Part shown: positions 7,334-17,283 of the stretch, piece after piece
Layout: the number at the start of each line of letters is the position of its first letter
Numbering within the stretch: position 1 is the stretch's first letter
NCBI RefSeq assembly: GCF_963422225.1
Contig: NZ_OY728607.1
Location: 1,227,001-1,291,000 of the forward strand
Length of the DNA stretch: 64,000 nt
Reading direction: 5' to 3'
Origin: Candidatus Trichorickettsia mobilis
GTDB taxonomy: Bacteria; Pseudomonadota; Alphaproteobacteria; Rickettsiales; Rickettsiaceae
Notes under the pieces: model-generated
Seen by the model: the letters and a program-made list of their open reading frames with translations, nothing else
Told to the model about the DNA's origin: nothing
The model's database searches: none
Program-made: the position numbers and the translations under genes

Positions 7334-10147
7334 GTGACTAAAGATTTTGCGCAAACAAGTCTATTATTTTCTGGTAATGCAGTATTCATAGAAGAGCTGT
7401 ATCGGATTTATTTGACTAACCCTACTGCAGTTGATAGTAATTGGCATAGTTTTTTTCAGAGTTTTCAAGAATCAAATCTACAATCATCAGTTAAGACTAC
7501 CGCAAAAGTTATTTTACCAGAAGAAAAAAAGCAAGATTGTCAAAGCGCCAAGAAGGTAGCTGAAGCAAAAAGTGATAATCATTTCAAGATAGCTGCTATG
7601 GTTTATGCGTATCGTGGTCGAGGGCACTATCTTGCTAAACTTGATCCGCTAGGGATGGAAAAGGCTCGTACTAAAGCTGAGCTGAGCTTAAACATTGAAT
7701 ATTTTGGTTTCACCGCTGAAGAGTTAGGAGATAATCTTAAGATCGATAAAAATGTTATTGATTTCCCTGATTGTACTTTAAAAGAATTTGTTGATGCGCT
7801 AGATAAAATTTATTGTAGTACTATTGCTATTGAGGTAGCACGCATACAGAATCTATCAGAATTACAGTGGTTATTTACAACTATAGAAAACAGTCAGTTA
7901 AAGTCTACTCTAACTGCGCAAGATAAACGATCAATTTTAAATGAGTTGATAGAAGTAGAAGGTTTTGAACATTATTTACATACTAAATTTCCAGGAGCTA
8001 AAAGATTTTCCATTGAAGGCGGCGACAGCTCAGTAGTGGCCTTGAATCAGATGATAAATATTGCGGCAAGTTGCGGGGTGAGAGAAGTGGTAATTGGCAT
8101 GGCTCATCGTGGTAGGCTAAGTACTTTAACCAAAGTGATGCATAAGCCTTACCGAGCTGTGTTTTCAGAATTTATGGGCAATAGCGCTTTTACCACGGAG
8201 CTGGATGTTTCAGGGGATGTTAAATACCATATGGGTTATTCGTCTGATACAGATATTAATGGCCATAAGATACATTTATCTTTAACTCCCAACCCTTCTC
8301 ATTTAGAAGCAGTGAATCCGGTAGTAGCAGGCAAAGTTAGAGCAAAGCAGGATTTAACAAATGATTTTGAACGCAAGAAAGTATTAGGAGTTTTGATTCA
8401 TGGTGATGCTGCCTTTTGTGGACAAGGAATAGTTGCAGAATGTTTGGTGATGTCAAGCTTGCGTCCTTATACAATTGGTGGAATTATCCATTTTGTTATT
8501 AATAATCAGGTAGGGTTTACGGCAAATGCTGATGATACACGCGCTGGTCGATATTCTACTGAAATAGCAAAATTAATAGATGCACCAATATTGCATGTTA
8601 ATGGTGATGATATTGAAGCTGTGTTACGTGCGACTTATATTGCTACACATTATCAACGAACTTTTGGCAAAGATGTGGTGATTGAGATAATATGTTACCG
8701 CAAATATGGGCATAATGAAGGCGATGAGCCAATGTATACTCAAAGTGCCATGTATAATATTATAAAAAACAAACAATCGCCGGCAAGTTGTTACGCGCAA
8801 CTTTTAATAGATCAAGGAGTTATTGATCTAAGTTATGCAGATAAGTTACGAGCTGAATTTAAAACCAAACTTGATCTTGAATATTCATTGGTAAAGGACT
8901 ATCGCCCAGAAAATAAGTGGGTACAAGGGTTATGGGCTGGCTATGTTAGAACTGATGCTGCTCCAGTAGTTACAGGAGTAGCGATTAAGCAGTTACAGGA
9001 GTTGGGTTTAAAATTATGTAATACACCAACTGATTTTGCCTTAAATCCAAAATTAGAGAAATTGTTTGAAGCGCGTGTTGTTCATTTAAATAATGGTACT
9101 AATATAGATTGGGCGACTGCAGAACAACTTGCTTTTGCCAGCTTGCTAGTTGATGGTATCCCGATACGCCTAACTGGTCAGGATAGTGGACGAGGAACGT
9201 TTTCTCATCGTCATTCAGTATTACATAGCCAGGTTGATGACACTAAATATATACCATTAAACAATTTGACTGCAACTCAGGGCAAATATTTTGTCGCTGA
9301 TAGTAATTTGTCAGAATATGGAGTGCTAGGTTTTGAATATGGTTATTCTTTAGTCAATCCAAAGCATTTAGTATTATGGGAAGCTCAATTTGGCGATTTT
9401 TGTAATGGCGCTCAAATTATTTTTGATCAGTTCATTGCTAGTAGTGAAACTAAATGGTTGCAGTTTAGTGGTTTAGTGGTGTTGCTGCCGCATGGTTTTG
9501 AAGGTCAAGGACCAGAACATAGCTCAGCTAGGCTAGAAAGATTTTTAACGCTTGCAGCTGAAGAAAATATGATCATAGCATACCCTACTACCCCAGCTTC
9601 GTTTTTCCATTTGTTGCGTCGGCAAATAGTAAGGAATATCCGTAAACCATTGATAGTGATGACGCCAAAATCTTTATTAAGACACAAGTTGGCGGTATCA
9701 AAGCTTGTAGATATGGATACTGGCACCAAGTTTTTACCGGTTCTAGACGAGGTTGATGAGACTATACAGAATGGTCAAATTAAGCGGCTGATATTTTGTA
9801 GTGGTAAAGTATATTATGATTTACTGGAAAAGCGTAGCGCAAAAAATATTAGAGATATAGCAATTATTAGATTGGAGCAATTATATCCATTTGCGGAAGA
9901 AGATGTAGTGACGATTTTAAGCAGGCATACTAATGTGTCAGAATTTATATGGTGTCAGGAAGAGCCTCAAAATATGGGAGCCTGGAATTATGTTCAGGAA
10001 TATTTGAACAATAGTTTGCGCAAAGCGAAAATCGCGCAGCAGTTTAAGTATATTGGACGCAAACCAGCTGCTTCACCTGCGGTCGGTTATTTATCAGTGC
10101 ATAATCAGGAGCAGGAAGAATTATTAAGTATACTCGGTGAAAATTGA
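7334..10147 (+). CDS. sucA: 2-oxoglutarate dehydrogenase E1 component
   Basis: SucA is the thiamine-diphosphate-dependent E1 subunit of the 2-oxoglutarate dehydrogenase complex of the citric acid cycle; it decarboxylates 2-oxoglutarate and passes the succinyl group to SucB. The 937-residue product has the N-terminal E2-docking segment (residues about 12-42), then [19 protein letters not shown] near 255, [15 protein letters not shown] near 355, VNGDDIEAV near 434 for Mg-ThDP binding, and [10 protein letters not shown]. The start is GTG at 7334, eight bases after TTAGGAGA. The final codons (ILGEN-stop) lie inside a palindromic repeat. sucB is displaced 1.1 kb by an inserted toxin-antitoxin pair. 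Confidence 0.96.
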   Translation: MTKDFAQTSLLFSGNAVFIEELYRIYLTNPTAVDSNWHSFFQSFQESNLQSSVKTTAKVILPEEKKQDCQSAKKVAEAKSDNHFKIAAMVYAYRGRGHYLAKLDPLGMEKARTKAELSLNIEYFGFTAEELGDNLKIDKNVIDFPDCTLKEFVDALDKIYCSTIAIEVARIQNLSELQWLFTTIENSQLKSTLTAQDKRSILNELIEVEGFEHYLHTKFPGAKRFSIEGGDSSVVALNQMINIAASCGVREVVIGMAHRGRLSTLTKVMHKPYRAVFSEFMGNSAFTTELDVSGDVKYHMGYSSDTDINGHKIHLSLTPNPSHLEAVNPVVAGKVRAKQDLTNDFERKKVLGVLIHGDAAFCGQGIVAECLVMSSLRPYTIGGIIHFVINNQVGFTANADDTRAGRYSTEIAKLIDAPILHVNGDDIEAVLRATYIATHYQRTFGKDVVIEIICYRKYGHNEGDEPMYTQSAMYNIIKNKQSPASCYAQLLIDQGVIDLSYADKLRAEFKTKLDLEYSLVKDYRPENKWVQGLWAGYVRTDAAPVVTGVAIKQLQELGLKLCNTPTDFALNPKLEKLFEARVVHLNNGTNIDWATAEQLAFASLLVDGIPIRLTGQDSGRGTFSHRHSVLHSQVDDTKYIPLNNLTATQGKYFVADSNLSEYGVLGFEYGYSLVNPKHLVLWEAQFGDFCNGAQIIFDQFIASSETKWLQFSGLVVLLPHGFEGQGPEHSSARLERFLTLAAEENMIIAYPTTPASFFHLLRRQIVRNIRKPLIVMTPKSLLRHKLAVSKLVDMDTGTKFLPVLDEVDETIQNGQIKRLIFCSGKVYYDLLEKRSAKNIRDIAIIRLEQLYPFAEEDVVTILSRHTNVSEFIWCQEEPQNMGAWNYVQEYLNNSLRKAKIAQQFKYIGRKPAASPAVGYLSVHNQEQEELLSILGEN

Positions 10148-10249
10148 GAATTGCGTTGTCGTTCTTGAAGAATCTGCGATGCTCACGTACTCAAGTGTAC
10201 GCTGCGCTTCTCAGACGGAGGAACTCCTAGCACTTCTTCAATTTTGACC
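10129..10249. repeat. Palindromic element overlapping the sucA stop codon (copy A)
   Basis: The sequence from TATACTCGGTGAAAATTGAG to CAATTTTGACC is an imperfect long palindrome of about 120 bases, with the inner pair GATGCTCACGTA / TACGCTGCGC. A related copy lies just after sucB at 12479-12595. The sucA TGA stop (10145-10147) lies inside the left arm. Confidence 0.7.
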
Positions 10250-10329
10250 TTCGTCTACATCGTTAATTTATATGTAAGTAGGAGGAAATTATAGAGTTGT
10301 CAATTAAAACGGCCAGAATCCAGTTCCGA

Positions 10330-10489
10330 CCGTCATTGCGAAGAGCTTTAGCTCTGAAGCAATCCAGATCATTTGCATTTAAAGTAAAAAACTGGATTGC
10401 TACGAGAGCCAAGCTCCCTAAGTTCAGACGTCTGGAACTGGCCTCTGTGGTGTTAATAAAATATTTTAATTAGGCAACTCACGTTAAAT
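10330..10489. repeat. Composite repeat upstream of mntA
   Basis: It contains CGTCATTGCGA, GAAGCAATCCAG and, inverted, CTGGATTGCT, the signature of a palindromic family repeated elsewhere in the window (15680, 23240, 33316, 53398). It then joins the TCTGGAACTGGCCTCTGTGG tail shared with 151-257. The tail ends seven bases before the mntA ATG. The whole sucA-mntA gap (10148-10495) is repeat sequence. Confidence 0.65.
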
Positions 10490-10495
10490 TAAGAC

Positions 10496-10819
10496 ATGCA
10501 TGATAGTAGAGGCATCAGGTTATCTGATCGAGATTTGGAGATCATAAAACAATCTTTCATTAAACATTTTCTTGATAAAGATCATTTATGGATTTTTGGT
10601 TCACGAGTTGATCCTAGTAAACGTGGCGGTGATATTGATCTCTATATTGAAACAACTTATGAGGATGTATCTATAGCTGTTGATAGCAAAATCGCATTTT
10701 ACTCAGAGCTTCAGGAATTATTAGGTGAGCAAAAAATAGATATTATATTAAATATACTTAAGTTGGATTATAATTTGCCAATATATGAAGTTGCCAAGGT
10801 AGGTATAAAACTAGTATGA
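10496..10819 (+). CDS. mntA: MntA-like minimal nucleotidyltransferase antitoxin
   Basis: Minimal nucleotidyltransferases of this family pair with HEPN proteins; characterised MntA antitoxins inactivate HepT by adding AMP groups to a tyrosine. The 107-residue product contains the catalytic signature GSRVDPSKRGGDIDLYIE at about residues 36-53 (GS followed by DxD), the rest of a nucleotidyltransferase core and no second domain. Its stop overlaps the start of the HEPN gene by four bases (ATGA), typical of translationally coupled toxin-antitoxin pairs. There is no clear Shine-Dalgarno; a dispersed repeat ends just upstream. Confidence 0.85.
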   Translation: MHDSRGIRLSDRDLEIIKQSFIKHFLDKDHLWIFGSRVDPSKRGGDIDLYIETTYEDVSIAVDSKIAFYSELQELLGEQKIDIILNILKLDYNLPIYEVAKVGIKLV

Positions 10820-11265
10820 AGATTTTGACTGAGTGTATTAAAATTGCCCAAATTCATGTAGTTAGAATAAACTATGCCAGATTAAAGTTGGTTTCATATT
10901 TTCCTATATCTGTAAAGCTGTTAAAACATATCACTGAAGAAGAATTGCCGATTTTAGAGTTATACACTAGTCGTTTTGCAAAGCTACAGGATTTACTTGG
11001 CAATAAGATTTTTACATTATTTTTAGAGCAAATGGGAAAAAATGTTGAACAAATGAGCCTTATCGATAAGATAAATGAGTTAGAAAAACTAGCGATTATA
11101 GATAATGCTTATGATTGGCAATCGATGAGAGAGATCAGAAATCATTTAACACATGAATATCCTGACCAGCCAGAAATTACAGCTAAATATTTGAATATAA
11201 TGCATGCACTAACTCCTGCTTTAGTGCAATGTTTAGAAAAAATCAAGAAAAGAATAAGGAGTTAA
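10816..11265 (+). CDS. hepT: HepT-like HEPN toxin
   Basis: This 149-residue all-helical protein shows the HEPN ribonuclease motif in [12 protein letters not shown]108-x4-H113-x-Y115, where R and H are catalytic and Y is the residue AMPylated by MntA in studied systems. It would act in the cytoplasm as an RNase or growth inhibitor until modified. It overlaps mntA by four bases, and its stop codon overlaps an alternative sucB ATG at 11265, so it is tightly embedded upstream of sucB. All motif residues are present, so it may be active. Confidence 0.83.
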   Translation: MKILTECIKIAQIHVVRINYARLKLVSYFPISVKLLKHITEEELPILELYTSRFAKLQDLLGNKIFTLFLEQMGKNVEQMSLIDKINELEKLAIIDNAYDWQSMREIRNHLTHEYPDQPEITAKYLNIMHALTPALVQCLEKIKKRIRS

Positions 11266-11270
11266 TGTTT

Positions 11271-12467
11271 ATGAGTATTAATATTATTGTACCAAGCCTA
11301 GGAGAGTCTGTAACAGAAGCAACGATTGCTAAATGGCATAAACAGCCAGGAGAGTCAATTGCTGTTGATGAGTTATTGCTAGAACTTGAAACAGAAAAAG
11401 TAACATTGGAAGTTAGTAGTCCGGCATCTGGAGTATTATCTAAAATTGTCAAAAACCAGGGTGATGTGGTAGCGATGGGAGAAATTGTTGGACATATTAC
11501 AGAAGGTGTAGCGGGAACAGCTACCACTAAAAATGTAACAACTCAGAATGTCGATAATAAAATAGCTGAAGTTAATACGCAAAAAATAAATCATGTAAAT
11601 ACCTTACCTCCATCTGTACAAAAAATAGTTACAGAAAATAACCTTGATCCAGCAAATATAAGTGGATCTGGTAAAGGCGGAAGAATTACCAAAGGAGATG
11701 CCATTGAAGCCCTATCTGCTGCGCCTACACCTCTAGTTCCATCTATACCATCAGTAGGCGCTAATGATAGAGCTGTTGAACGAATTAAAATGTCAAGGTT
11801 ACGTAAAACTATAGCACAACGTTTAAAAGACTCACAAAATACCGCTGCAATTCTAACTACCTTCAATGAAATTGACATGACCAATGTCATCACGCTTCGA
11901 CAAAAATACCGAGAAGAGTTTGAAAAAAAACATGGGATAAAGCTAGGCTTTATGTCTTTCTTTGTTAAGGCTACTGTTGAGGCGCTAAAAGCTATTCCTT
12001 CGGTAAATGCAGAAATTGATGGGGATGATATAGTTTATAAGAATTATTATGATATAGGAGTAGCTGTCGGTACAGAACAGGGATTAGTGGTTCCGGTAGT
12101 ACGTAACGCTAATAATTTAAGCTTTGCTGGAGTAGAAACCGAAATAGTGAATTTAAGTAAAAAAGCCAAAGCTGGTAAATTATCAATGGCTGATTTATCT
12201 GGAGGTACTTTTACTATATCTAATGGTGGAGTGTATGGTTCATTATTATCTACACCTATTATTAATCCACCGCAATCAGGTATTTTAGGGTTGCATAAAA
12301 CCCAGGAAAGGCCTGTAGCAATAGGTGGTAAAGTAGAAATAAGACAAATGATGTATATTGCGCTATCATATGATCATAGAATAATTGATGGTAAAGAGGC
12401 AGTAACTTTTTTAATTAAAGTGAAGGAAGCGATAGAGAATCCGGAGCGGTTACTACTAAATTTATAA
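11271..12467 (+). CDS. sucB: Dihydrolipoyllysine-residue succinyltransferase (E2 of 2-oxoglutarate dehydrogenase)
   Basis: SucB forms the core of the 2-oxoglutarate dehydrogenase complex and transfers succinyl groups to CoA. The 398-residue product has one lipoyl domain with lipoyl-lysine K43 in ETEKVTLEV, a peripheral subunit-binding domain ([20 protein letters not shown]...[10 protein letters not shown]) near residues 112-150, and the acyltransferase domain ending with the catalytic motif HRIIDG (H369, D373). I chose ATG at 11271 because AAGGAG (11256-11261) is nine bases upstream; the ATG at 11265 is too close. It is downstream of mntA-hepT rather than sucA, so its expression may depend on that insert. 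Confidence 0.95.
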   Translation: MSINIIVPSLGESVTEATIAKWHKQPGESIAVDELLLELETEKVTLEVSSPASGVLSKIVKNQGDVVAMGEIVGHITEGVAGTATTKNVTTQNVDNKIAEVNTQKINHVNTLPPSVQKIVTENNLDPANISGSGKGGRITKGDAIEALSAAPTPLVPSIPSVGANDRAVERIKMSRLRKTIAQRLKDSQNTAAILTTFNEIDMTNVITLRQKYREEFEKKHGIKLGFMSFFVKATVEALKAIPSVNAEIDGDDIVYKNYYDIGVAVGTEQGLVVPVVRNANNLSFAGVETEIVNLSKKAKAGKLSMADLSGGTFTISNGGVYGSLLSTPIINPPQSGILGLHKTQERPVAIGGKVEIRQMMYIALSYDHRIIDGKEAVTFLIKVKEAIENPERLLLNL

Positions 12468-12478
12468 TATTCTCTCTC

Positions 12479-12595
12479 TATACTCAGTGAAAATTGAGAA
12501 TTTATTGTCGTATCCAAAGATCTGCGGTGCTCACGTATCTTATGTGTGCTGTGCTCCGCAGACTTCGATGTTCCTAGCACGTCTCAATTTTGACC
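12479..12595. repeat. Palindromic element after sucB (copy B)
   Basis: It begins TATACTCAGTGAAAATTGAG and ends CTCAATTTTGACC, closely matching copy A at the sucA stop. The inner arms GATCTGCGGTGCTCACG and TGTGCTCCGCAGA form a hairpin. Here the sucB stop lies just outside the repeat. Confidence 0.7.
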
Positions 12596-12660
12596 TTCAT
12601 CCATCTATAGTCAGATGAATTGAATTAGGGGATAAAAAAGAAAGCAGCAATAGAGTCAAA

Positions 12661-12692
12661 GTATGAAATTCATAGACATTGTTTCAATTTTT
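12661..12692 (+). mobile_element. Left-end relic of the IS481-like element
   Basis: GTATGAAATTCATAGACATT followed by GTTTCAATTTTT matches, with few changes, the left end of the IS481-like copy at 17294-17324. No transposase follows in this orientation; the opposite-facing remnant begins 49 bases away. It suggests a further lost copy or a deletion. Confidence 0.45.
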
Positions 12693-12740
12693 TGTCTCTA
12701 TGTTCTATTGTAAGAATAACTTAAAATTGGCATTTTACGT

Positions 12741-13285
12741 TGTGTACGGATCTATTGCATAAAAGTAATTTTAGCGAGTGAGTGCACCTAAAACACGTTA
12801 GCGAGCTCGTTAAAATTACTTTTAATTTGTATGCTTATAGTGTATTTCAATATTTTTGTTGCTAAATTCTTATTATAGCCATGGATCAAAATATGCTCTT
12901 TGGAAGGATCATATTTTTCATTCACTTCTTCATGAAGTGGGGTTTGATAAATTAATTCCACATACTTTCCATTAAGGTGTGGAGAAGCTGGCTTAATTGG
13001 CCTGAATTTAATCCCATACTCCATTAATCTTTCTTGGACTTCATAAACAAAGGACTCCTGTCCCCTATCTGTCTGAATGCGTTGTATTCGGAAGGGCATA
13101 CGTTCCATAACCTGTTCTAAAAATCAAATGTATTTATCGCAGTTCGTCGTTTATATAAAGCTAGAACTTTGTATCTAGTGCCATCATCTATAGCGGTATA
13201 TTGATATAAGCTACTTCAATTTTACAAACGTCCATCTGCACTCGTTCCACTGGAAGCTTGCAATTATACCTTTTGGCTTGTTTAC
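12741..13285 (-). mobile_element. IS481-like element remnant, 5'-truncated
   Basis: From TGTGTACGGATC at 12741 to about 13285 this stretch is a near-identical inverted copy of the right part of the element ending at 19354. The match ends abruptly at GGCTTGTTTACGATA, where unrelated ISL3-like sequence begins. Only the 3' half of the transposase remains. Confidence 0.75.
12788..13108 (-). pseudogene. IS481-family transposase, C-terminal fragment
   Basis: This 106-residue frame has the integrase-core pieces IQTDRGQESFVYEVQERL and PASPHLNGKYVE, which carry the second Asp and the Glu of the DDE triad. The upstream catalytic part lies in another frame: a T-run before AGAACAGG is one base short, in exactly the same way as in the copy at 18987-19307. 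The N-terminal helix-turn-helix part is missing altogether. Not functional. Confidence 0.8.
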
Positions 13286-13351
13286 GATATAGTTGTGACC
13301 TTTTTTTATAGCAATTTCATCTCCCAATCCACGACCATATTAACACTCTTG

Positions 13352-13708
13352 TTAAGAGCGGACTCTACGATTTTTAGAGCTAATCTGTTCTTTTTTACCG
13401 ACATCCTGGATAGTACTATGAATTAGTTGGCGGTTTATATATTTATCAAGACCTTTGATTGTTTTAGATTTTCTTTCACACCAATCATACTGTTCCGATG
13501 TAGTCAGATGATCATCACAATGTTGGCATTCATAACGAGCAACGTGTATACGCAAGTATACCGGTGTGCCTAGAATAGACAGATAACGAACTGTTATTGT
13601 TTCATCAAAACCATACCGTTTATTTGTTAATTGTCCGCACTTATGGCAGACTGTTTCTGTCTTCGTGCTTTCTACGTCAAAGATGATATTCCCTTGCGTA
13701 TCAATGGT
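13352..13708 (-). pseudogene. ISL3-like transposase N-terminal fragment
   Basis: The minus-strand frame runs from just after a stop at 13709-13711 and has no start codon near its beginning. It encodes about 118 residues. Two zinc-knuckle pairs are visible: CHKCG, then YECQHC, spaced as in the N-terminal zinc-binding domain of ISL3-family transposases. The basic helix-turn-helix follows (ERKSKTIKGLDKYINRQLI), and then the frame ends; the catalytic domain is absent. It directly abuts the IS481-like remnant, so these are fused IS debris. Confidence 0.55.
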
Positions 13709-13711
13709 TTA

Positions 13712-14036
13712 AGCTATTATTTTTAGAGAATTTATGCCTAGAGAGAGTATGAAATTGGACATTTTGACGGCTATTATTGAGGATTATATATTTATCCATA
13801 CCACTATAAACCCATATTCTCATTGATTGCTATCCCACAGGGGAAGTACGGAAGAGCCAGAGTTGTGTCTAAATTCCAATAATTTGTAATATTTCAACCT
13901 AAATTCAACACAATATATACGCAAAACTTTATTTTTGTGCAATCTTAATTAACGAAATTTGAAAACAAACTCGTAATGAGTTATCATTTAACTCTTATCG
14001 AGAACTAATATTAATAATTATAAAGTAGACAATACG
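13712..14036. other. Gap upstream of the radical SAM gene
   Basis: There is no gene in these 325 bases. The left part looks like decayed IS sequence. The right part is very AT-rich and holds the promoter described separately. Confidence 0.5.
13959..13987 (+). promoter_or_regulatory. Predicted promoter for the radical SAM operon
   Basis: TTGAAA at 13959-13964, a 17-base spacer, and TATCAT at 13982-13987, followed by the ATG at 14037. The spacing is ideal and each hexamer has one mismatch. It implies that the radical SAM gene and its partner are still transcribed. Confidence 0.5.
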
Positions 14037-14936
14037 ATGATTACCACGCTCACGGATGAATATTTACAATACCAGCAAACAGTTGATCAGAAACGGTATT
14101 CTTCCAGTATAGACTTCCCATGTCATATACATCTTGAAACATTTGCAAAATGTAATGCGGCTTGTAATTTCTGTCCTTATCCTACTATTGAGCGACAGGG
14201 TACTCGTATGAGCGATGAGTTAATCGAAAAGATCATTCATGATATGGAAGACATTCCTAGATTACACAAATTTCAACTTAGTCCATTCAAAGTTAACGAA
14301 CCGTTTCTTGACAACCGTTTATTAGGATTATTAGAAAAGTTTGAGAGTAGACTTCCTAATGCAGCAATTACTCTTACATCTAATGCAAGCCCAATAACAA
14401 AAAGTATTTTGTCGCAGCTAAGTTCTCTTAGAAATATCATAAATTTATGGATTTCATTTAATGATCATCGTCAAGAGCATTATGAAGCAACAATGCAACT
14501 GCCATACAAGAGAACCATTGAACGATTGGATATGATACATAATGCAAAAGTCGCTGGATCTTTCTTAACAATAGTCGTACTATCGCGAGTTGGTGATAAT
14601 TCACCAGCTGATACAGAATTTAGGCAGTGGGTTAAAGCAAAATATCCATTATTTAAATCACAAGTCGTTGTAAGGAGTGAGTGGCTGGGACAAGTTACAA
14701 CGACTCCTACCTCAATCCCGCCAAATGTAGGCTGCAACCGCTGGTTTGAGATTTCAATCACATCAACTGGTATTGTTGCACATTGTTGTATGGACGGAAA
14801 AGTAGAATATCCAATAGGAGATATCAATAAAACTCATTTGCTTGAAATTTACAATTCTCCACATTACAAGCAATTACGGGCGAATACCAAGTCAAGATTA
14901 GAGGTTGATCCCTGTAATCGTTGTAATTTTTTATGA
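14037..14936 (+). CDS. Radical SAM enzyme with SPASM-like C-terminus
   Basis: Radical SAM enzymes cleave S-adenosylmethionine at a [4Fe-4S] cluster to start radical chemistry. The 299-residue product has the cluster motif CNAACNFC (C39, C43, C46) after a short N-terminal extension, and a C-terminal cysteine set (C233, C250/C251, C293, C296) resembling a SPASM/twitch auxiliary-cluster region. The substrate cannot be deduced. The next gene starts seven bases after its stop, so they are co-transcribed and may cooperate; a SAM importer gene lies 0.9 kb downstream. The block is bracketed by inverted IS481-like remnants, suggesting a mobile or rearranged island. No precursor-peptide gene is obvious. 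Confidence 0.82.
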   Translation: MITTLTDEYLQYQQTVDQKRYSSSIDFPCHIHLETFAKCNAACNFCPYPTIERQGTRMSDELIEKIIHDMEDIPRLHKFQLSPFKVNEPFLDNRLLGLLEKFESRLPNAAITLTSNASPITKSILSQLSSLRNIINLWISFNDHRQEHYEATMQLPYKRTIERLDMIHNAKVAGSFLTIVVLSRVGDNSPADTEFRQWVKAKYPLFKSQVVVRSEWLGQVTTTPTSIPPNVGCNRWFEISITSTGIVAHCCMDGKVEYPIGDINKTHLLEIYNSPHYKQLRANTKSRLEVDPCNRCNFL

Positions 14937-14943
14937 GAGTATA

Positions 14944-15645
14944 ATGAAGATTACGGTTATCGAATATAACTTGATACTATTTTTGCGAGAGCAGCAACAT
15001 ATAATTTCATTAAATGCTGATATCCTAAACTGCTGTGAGGCTAAGTGGCATGGTGATATTCCTATAGATATTCTGGCACAAGATATTTATCGTTTTGCAG
15101 CAGAAGATACCAAACAATCTTTGTTCAAAAAACTAGATGAAATAGCAAAAGAGCAGCGCCAAAGTATGTCAGTTGAGATCGCAAAAATATGGTGGGATAC
15201 CTTTTGGCACCCAAAATCAATGACGTCTATTGATTTTAATGACGCAAAAGATGCGTTAAAACAAAATATACCTATAATAGATGTGTCAAAAAAATATGGA
15301 GTAGTAGTGAATTTAGCTACTACTAAGCAGGTTTCTGATATTTGGCAAATGTTTAAAACAATGCATGACTATACTTTGCCAAAGGGTTTAATGATTCATG
15401 GTATGTCATGTTCTAACTTATCTGAACACTGGTTCGATTTTCATTGGGATTTGGTTAATTCTAATCGCTATATATTTATGATCATTTATGTTGAACCTAA
15501 TCCGCTCAAGTTCACGCTGCTTGATAGCAGAGAATCTGCAATTGAATTAGCAAAGAATGATCAAATCAGAGATTCATTAGTCTACACTATCATGCGTAAG
15601 CCTGTTGAAGAAGATGAATTTCAGATTCCTAATGGAGAGGTGTAA
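14944..15645 (+). CDS. Unknown protein encoded after the radical SAM enzyme
   Basis: This 233-residue soluble protein has no family I recognise. Its first third is helical; the last two thirds alternate strands and helices (VVVNLATTKQVSDIWQMF, YIFMIIYVEPNPLKFTLLD). There is no signal peptide, membrane helix or metal motif. The start is ATG at 14944, seven bases after the radical SAM stop; an upstream-extended frame from 14905 overlaps that gene and is less likely. Close coupling suggests a partner or substrate-handling role for the radical SAM enzyme, but that is inference. Confidence 0.7.
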   Translation: MKITVIEYNLILFLREQQHIISLNADILNCCEAKWHGDIPIDILAQDIYRFAAEDTKQSLFKKLDEIAKEQRQSMSVEIAKIWWDTFWHPKSMTSIDFNDAKDALKQNIPIIDVSKKYGVVVNLATTKQVSDIWQMFKTMHDYTLPKGLMIHGMSCSNLSEHWFDFHWDLVNSNRYIFMIIYVEPNPLKFTLLDSRESAIELAKNDQIRDSLVYTIMRKPVEEDEFQIPNGEV

Positions 15646-15679
15646 TAAATTGTTTCGAGCTAACCATAAGCTAAGCCAA

Positions 15680-15796
15680 CGTCATTGCGAGCCGTTCGGC
15701 GAAGCAATCTTAGGAGAGAGATTGCCACACCCAGCTTTTTGCGCTCTCATCGCAATGGCTACTGGATTTGCTCTATGCTGAAGTTCGCAATGACGT
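15680..15796. repeat. GTCATTGCGA-type palindromic repeat
   Basis: CGTCATTGCGAGCCG opens and TTCGCAATGACGT closes an element of about 117 bases with GAAGCAATC inside the left arm. It fills most of the gap between the unknown gene and the SAM importer gene. Confidence 0.65.
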
Positions 15797-15857
15797 ATTA
15801 ACTAGATTGCTATGCCACCACGATGGCTTACTAATAGCGACAAGAGACAAAAATAAT

Positions 15858-16758
15858 ATGAATGAAAAGCTACGTGTCTATTTTATTGGAGTTGGATGGT
15901 TTATTTTAAGTTTAGCTAGTAGCACTTTTAAATGATATAATTTCAAAATATGCTGGTCTTCGTTTGCACAGCTTTGAAATTGCATTTTTCCGATTCTTTT
16001 TCAGTGCTATTACTCTCTTACCATTTATTTGGTATTATGGCAGGGATACGTTAAAGACAAGTAACCCTTTTATTCATATAATACGCGGAATTTTATTATT
16101 TTTTGGTATGGCTTCATGGACCTATGGGTTAACTATAGCACCAATTACAACTGGTACGGTAATTAGCTTTACTATACCTCTTTTTACCTTAGTTTTAGCG
16201 CTCTTTTTCCTTAATGAAAATATAATTTGGCAGCGATGGGTAGTTAATATTATTGGATTCTTAGGGTTAGTAGTTGCTCTAAAACCACATGCAGTCGACT
16301 TCAACCCCGAAGTACTGATATTTGTATCCGCTGCTCTTGCATTTGCGATGTTGGATATTATCAACAAGAAATTTGTAATTAAAGAATCAATGATTAGTAT
16401 GTTATTCTACTCTGCATTAATTACAACTATACTATCAGCTCCTATGGCAGCTGTATATTGGCAAACTCCAAATATGCTAGAGTTATCTTTACTTTTTATA
16501 TTAGGTATGAGCGCAAATTTAATTTTATTCCTCTTATTAAAAGCCTTTAGGTTAATTGAAGCTACTGCAAGTGCACCTTATAGGTACTTTGAACTAATAT
16601 TTTCTGCAATTGCAGCATTTCTAATCTTTGAGGAGGTACCAGAACAAAGCACTATTTATGGAGCTCTAATTATTCTCCCTTCAACATTGTTTATAGTTTA
16701 TTCGGAGAAAAAAATAATAATTAATAATATAGAAGGTGACAAGGCGCCGTCAAGTTAA
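15858..16758 (+). pseudogene. sam: S-adenosylmethionine uptake transporter (EamA/DMT), frameshifted
   Basis: The predicted protein closely resembles the Rickettsia Sam importer, which brings host S-adenosylmethionine into the cell. The reading frame starts at ATG 15858 ([20 protein letters not shown]) but hits TGA after 26 codons. Deleting one A near 15926-15933 restores the family sequence [20 protein letters not shown] and about 299 residues with ten membrane helices. A 264-codon frame is open from a TTG at 15964, but it lacks the first helix. Two EamA repeats, [18 protein letters not shown] and [15 protein letters not shown] are intact, so the lesion is recent, or expression could rely on slippage. 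Loss would matter to the adjacent radical SAM enzyme and to methylation generally. Confidence 0.75.
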
Positions 16759-16875
16759 GTAAGGAATAATTTATGAGATTGCGAGAACAGAAAAGCAATC
16801 TATATAATGGTTGATCTTGTATGATAGTTAAATGAGTTGTATTAGGTGATATAACAAGGTATAATCTAGCAAAAA

Positions 16876-17283
16876 ATGACAACAAGTCCATATAGTACAG
16901 ATTTAAGAAAAAAAGTAATATTGTACCTCAATAATAATCACAGCCAATTAGAGGCATCGAAATTATTTAATATCCACAAGAACACAATTAATCGTTGGTA
17001 CATTCGCTATAAGAAAGAAGGGCATGTAGAACCAAGAGTTAGGCGTGGTTTTCAAAGTAAAGTTGATAAGTCAAATTTAGAAAGATATGTTCTAGCAAAT
17101 CCAGAAATTAAATTATCTGAAATAGGCGTTAGATACGGAATCACAGCTTCTCAAGCTGGAAGAATTTTACGTCAATTAGGATTTAGCTATAAAAAAAAGC
17201 CTTTACCTATGTGGAAGCTAATGAAGAGAAACGAAATAAATGCATAAAAGTATAAAAAACATAGCTGCTCAACATCTTGTATA
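16876..17283 (+). pseudogene. IS630-family transposase remnant
   Basis: The first frame (16876-17247, 123 residues) is a complete IS630 OrfA: TDLRKKVILYLNNNHSQLEA, a helix-turn-helix, and a second HTH ending RQLGFSYKKK. After an A8 run the -1 frame continues with TYVEANEEKRNKCIK, the normal start of OrfB, but then decays. It is cut at about 17283 where the IS481-like element begins. The DDE domain is missing. Confidence 0.75.
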
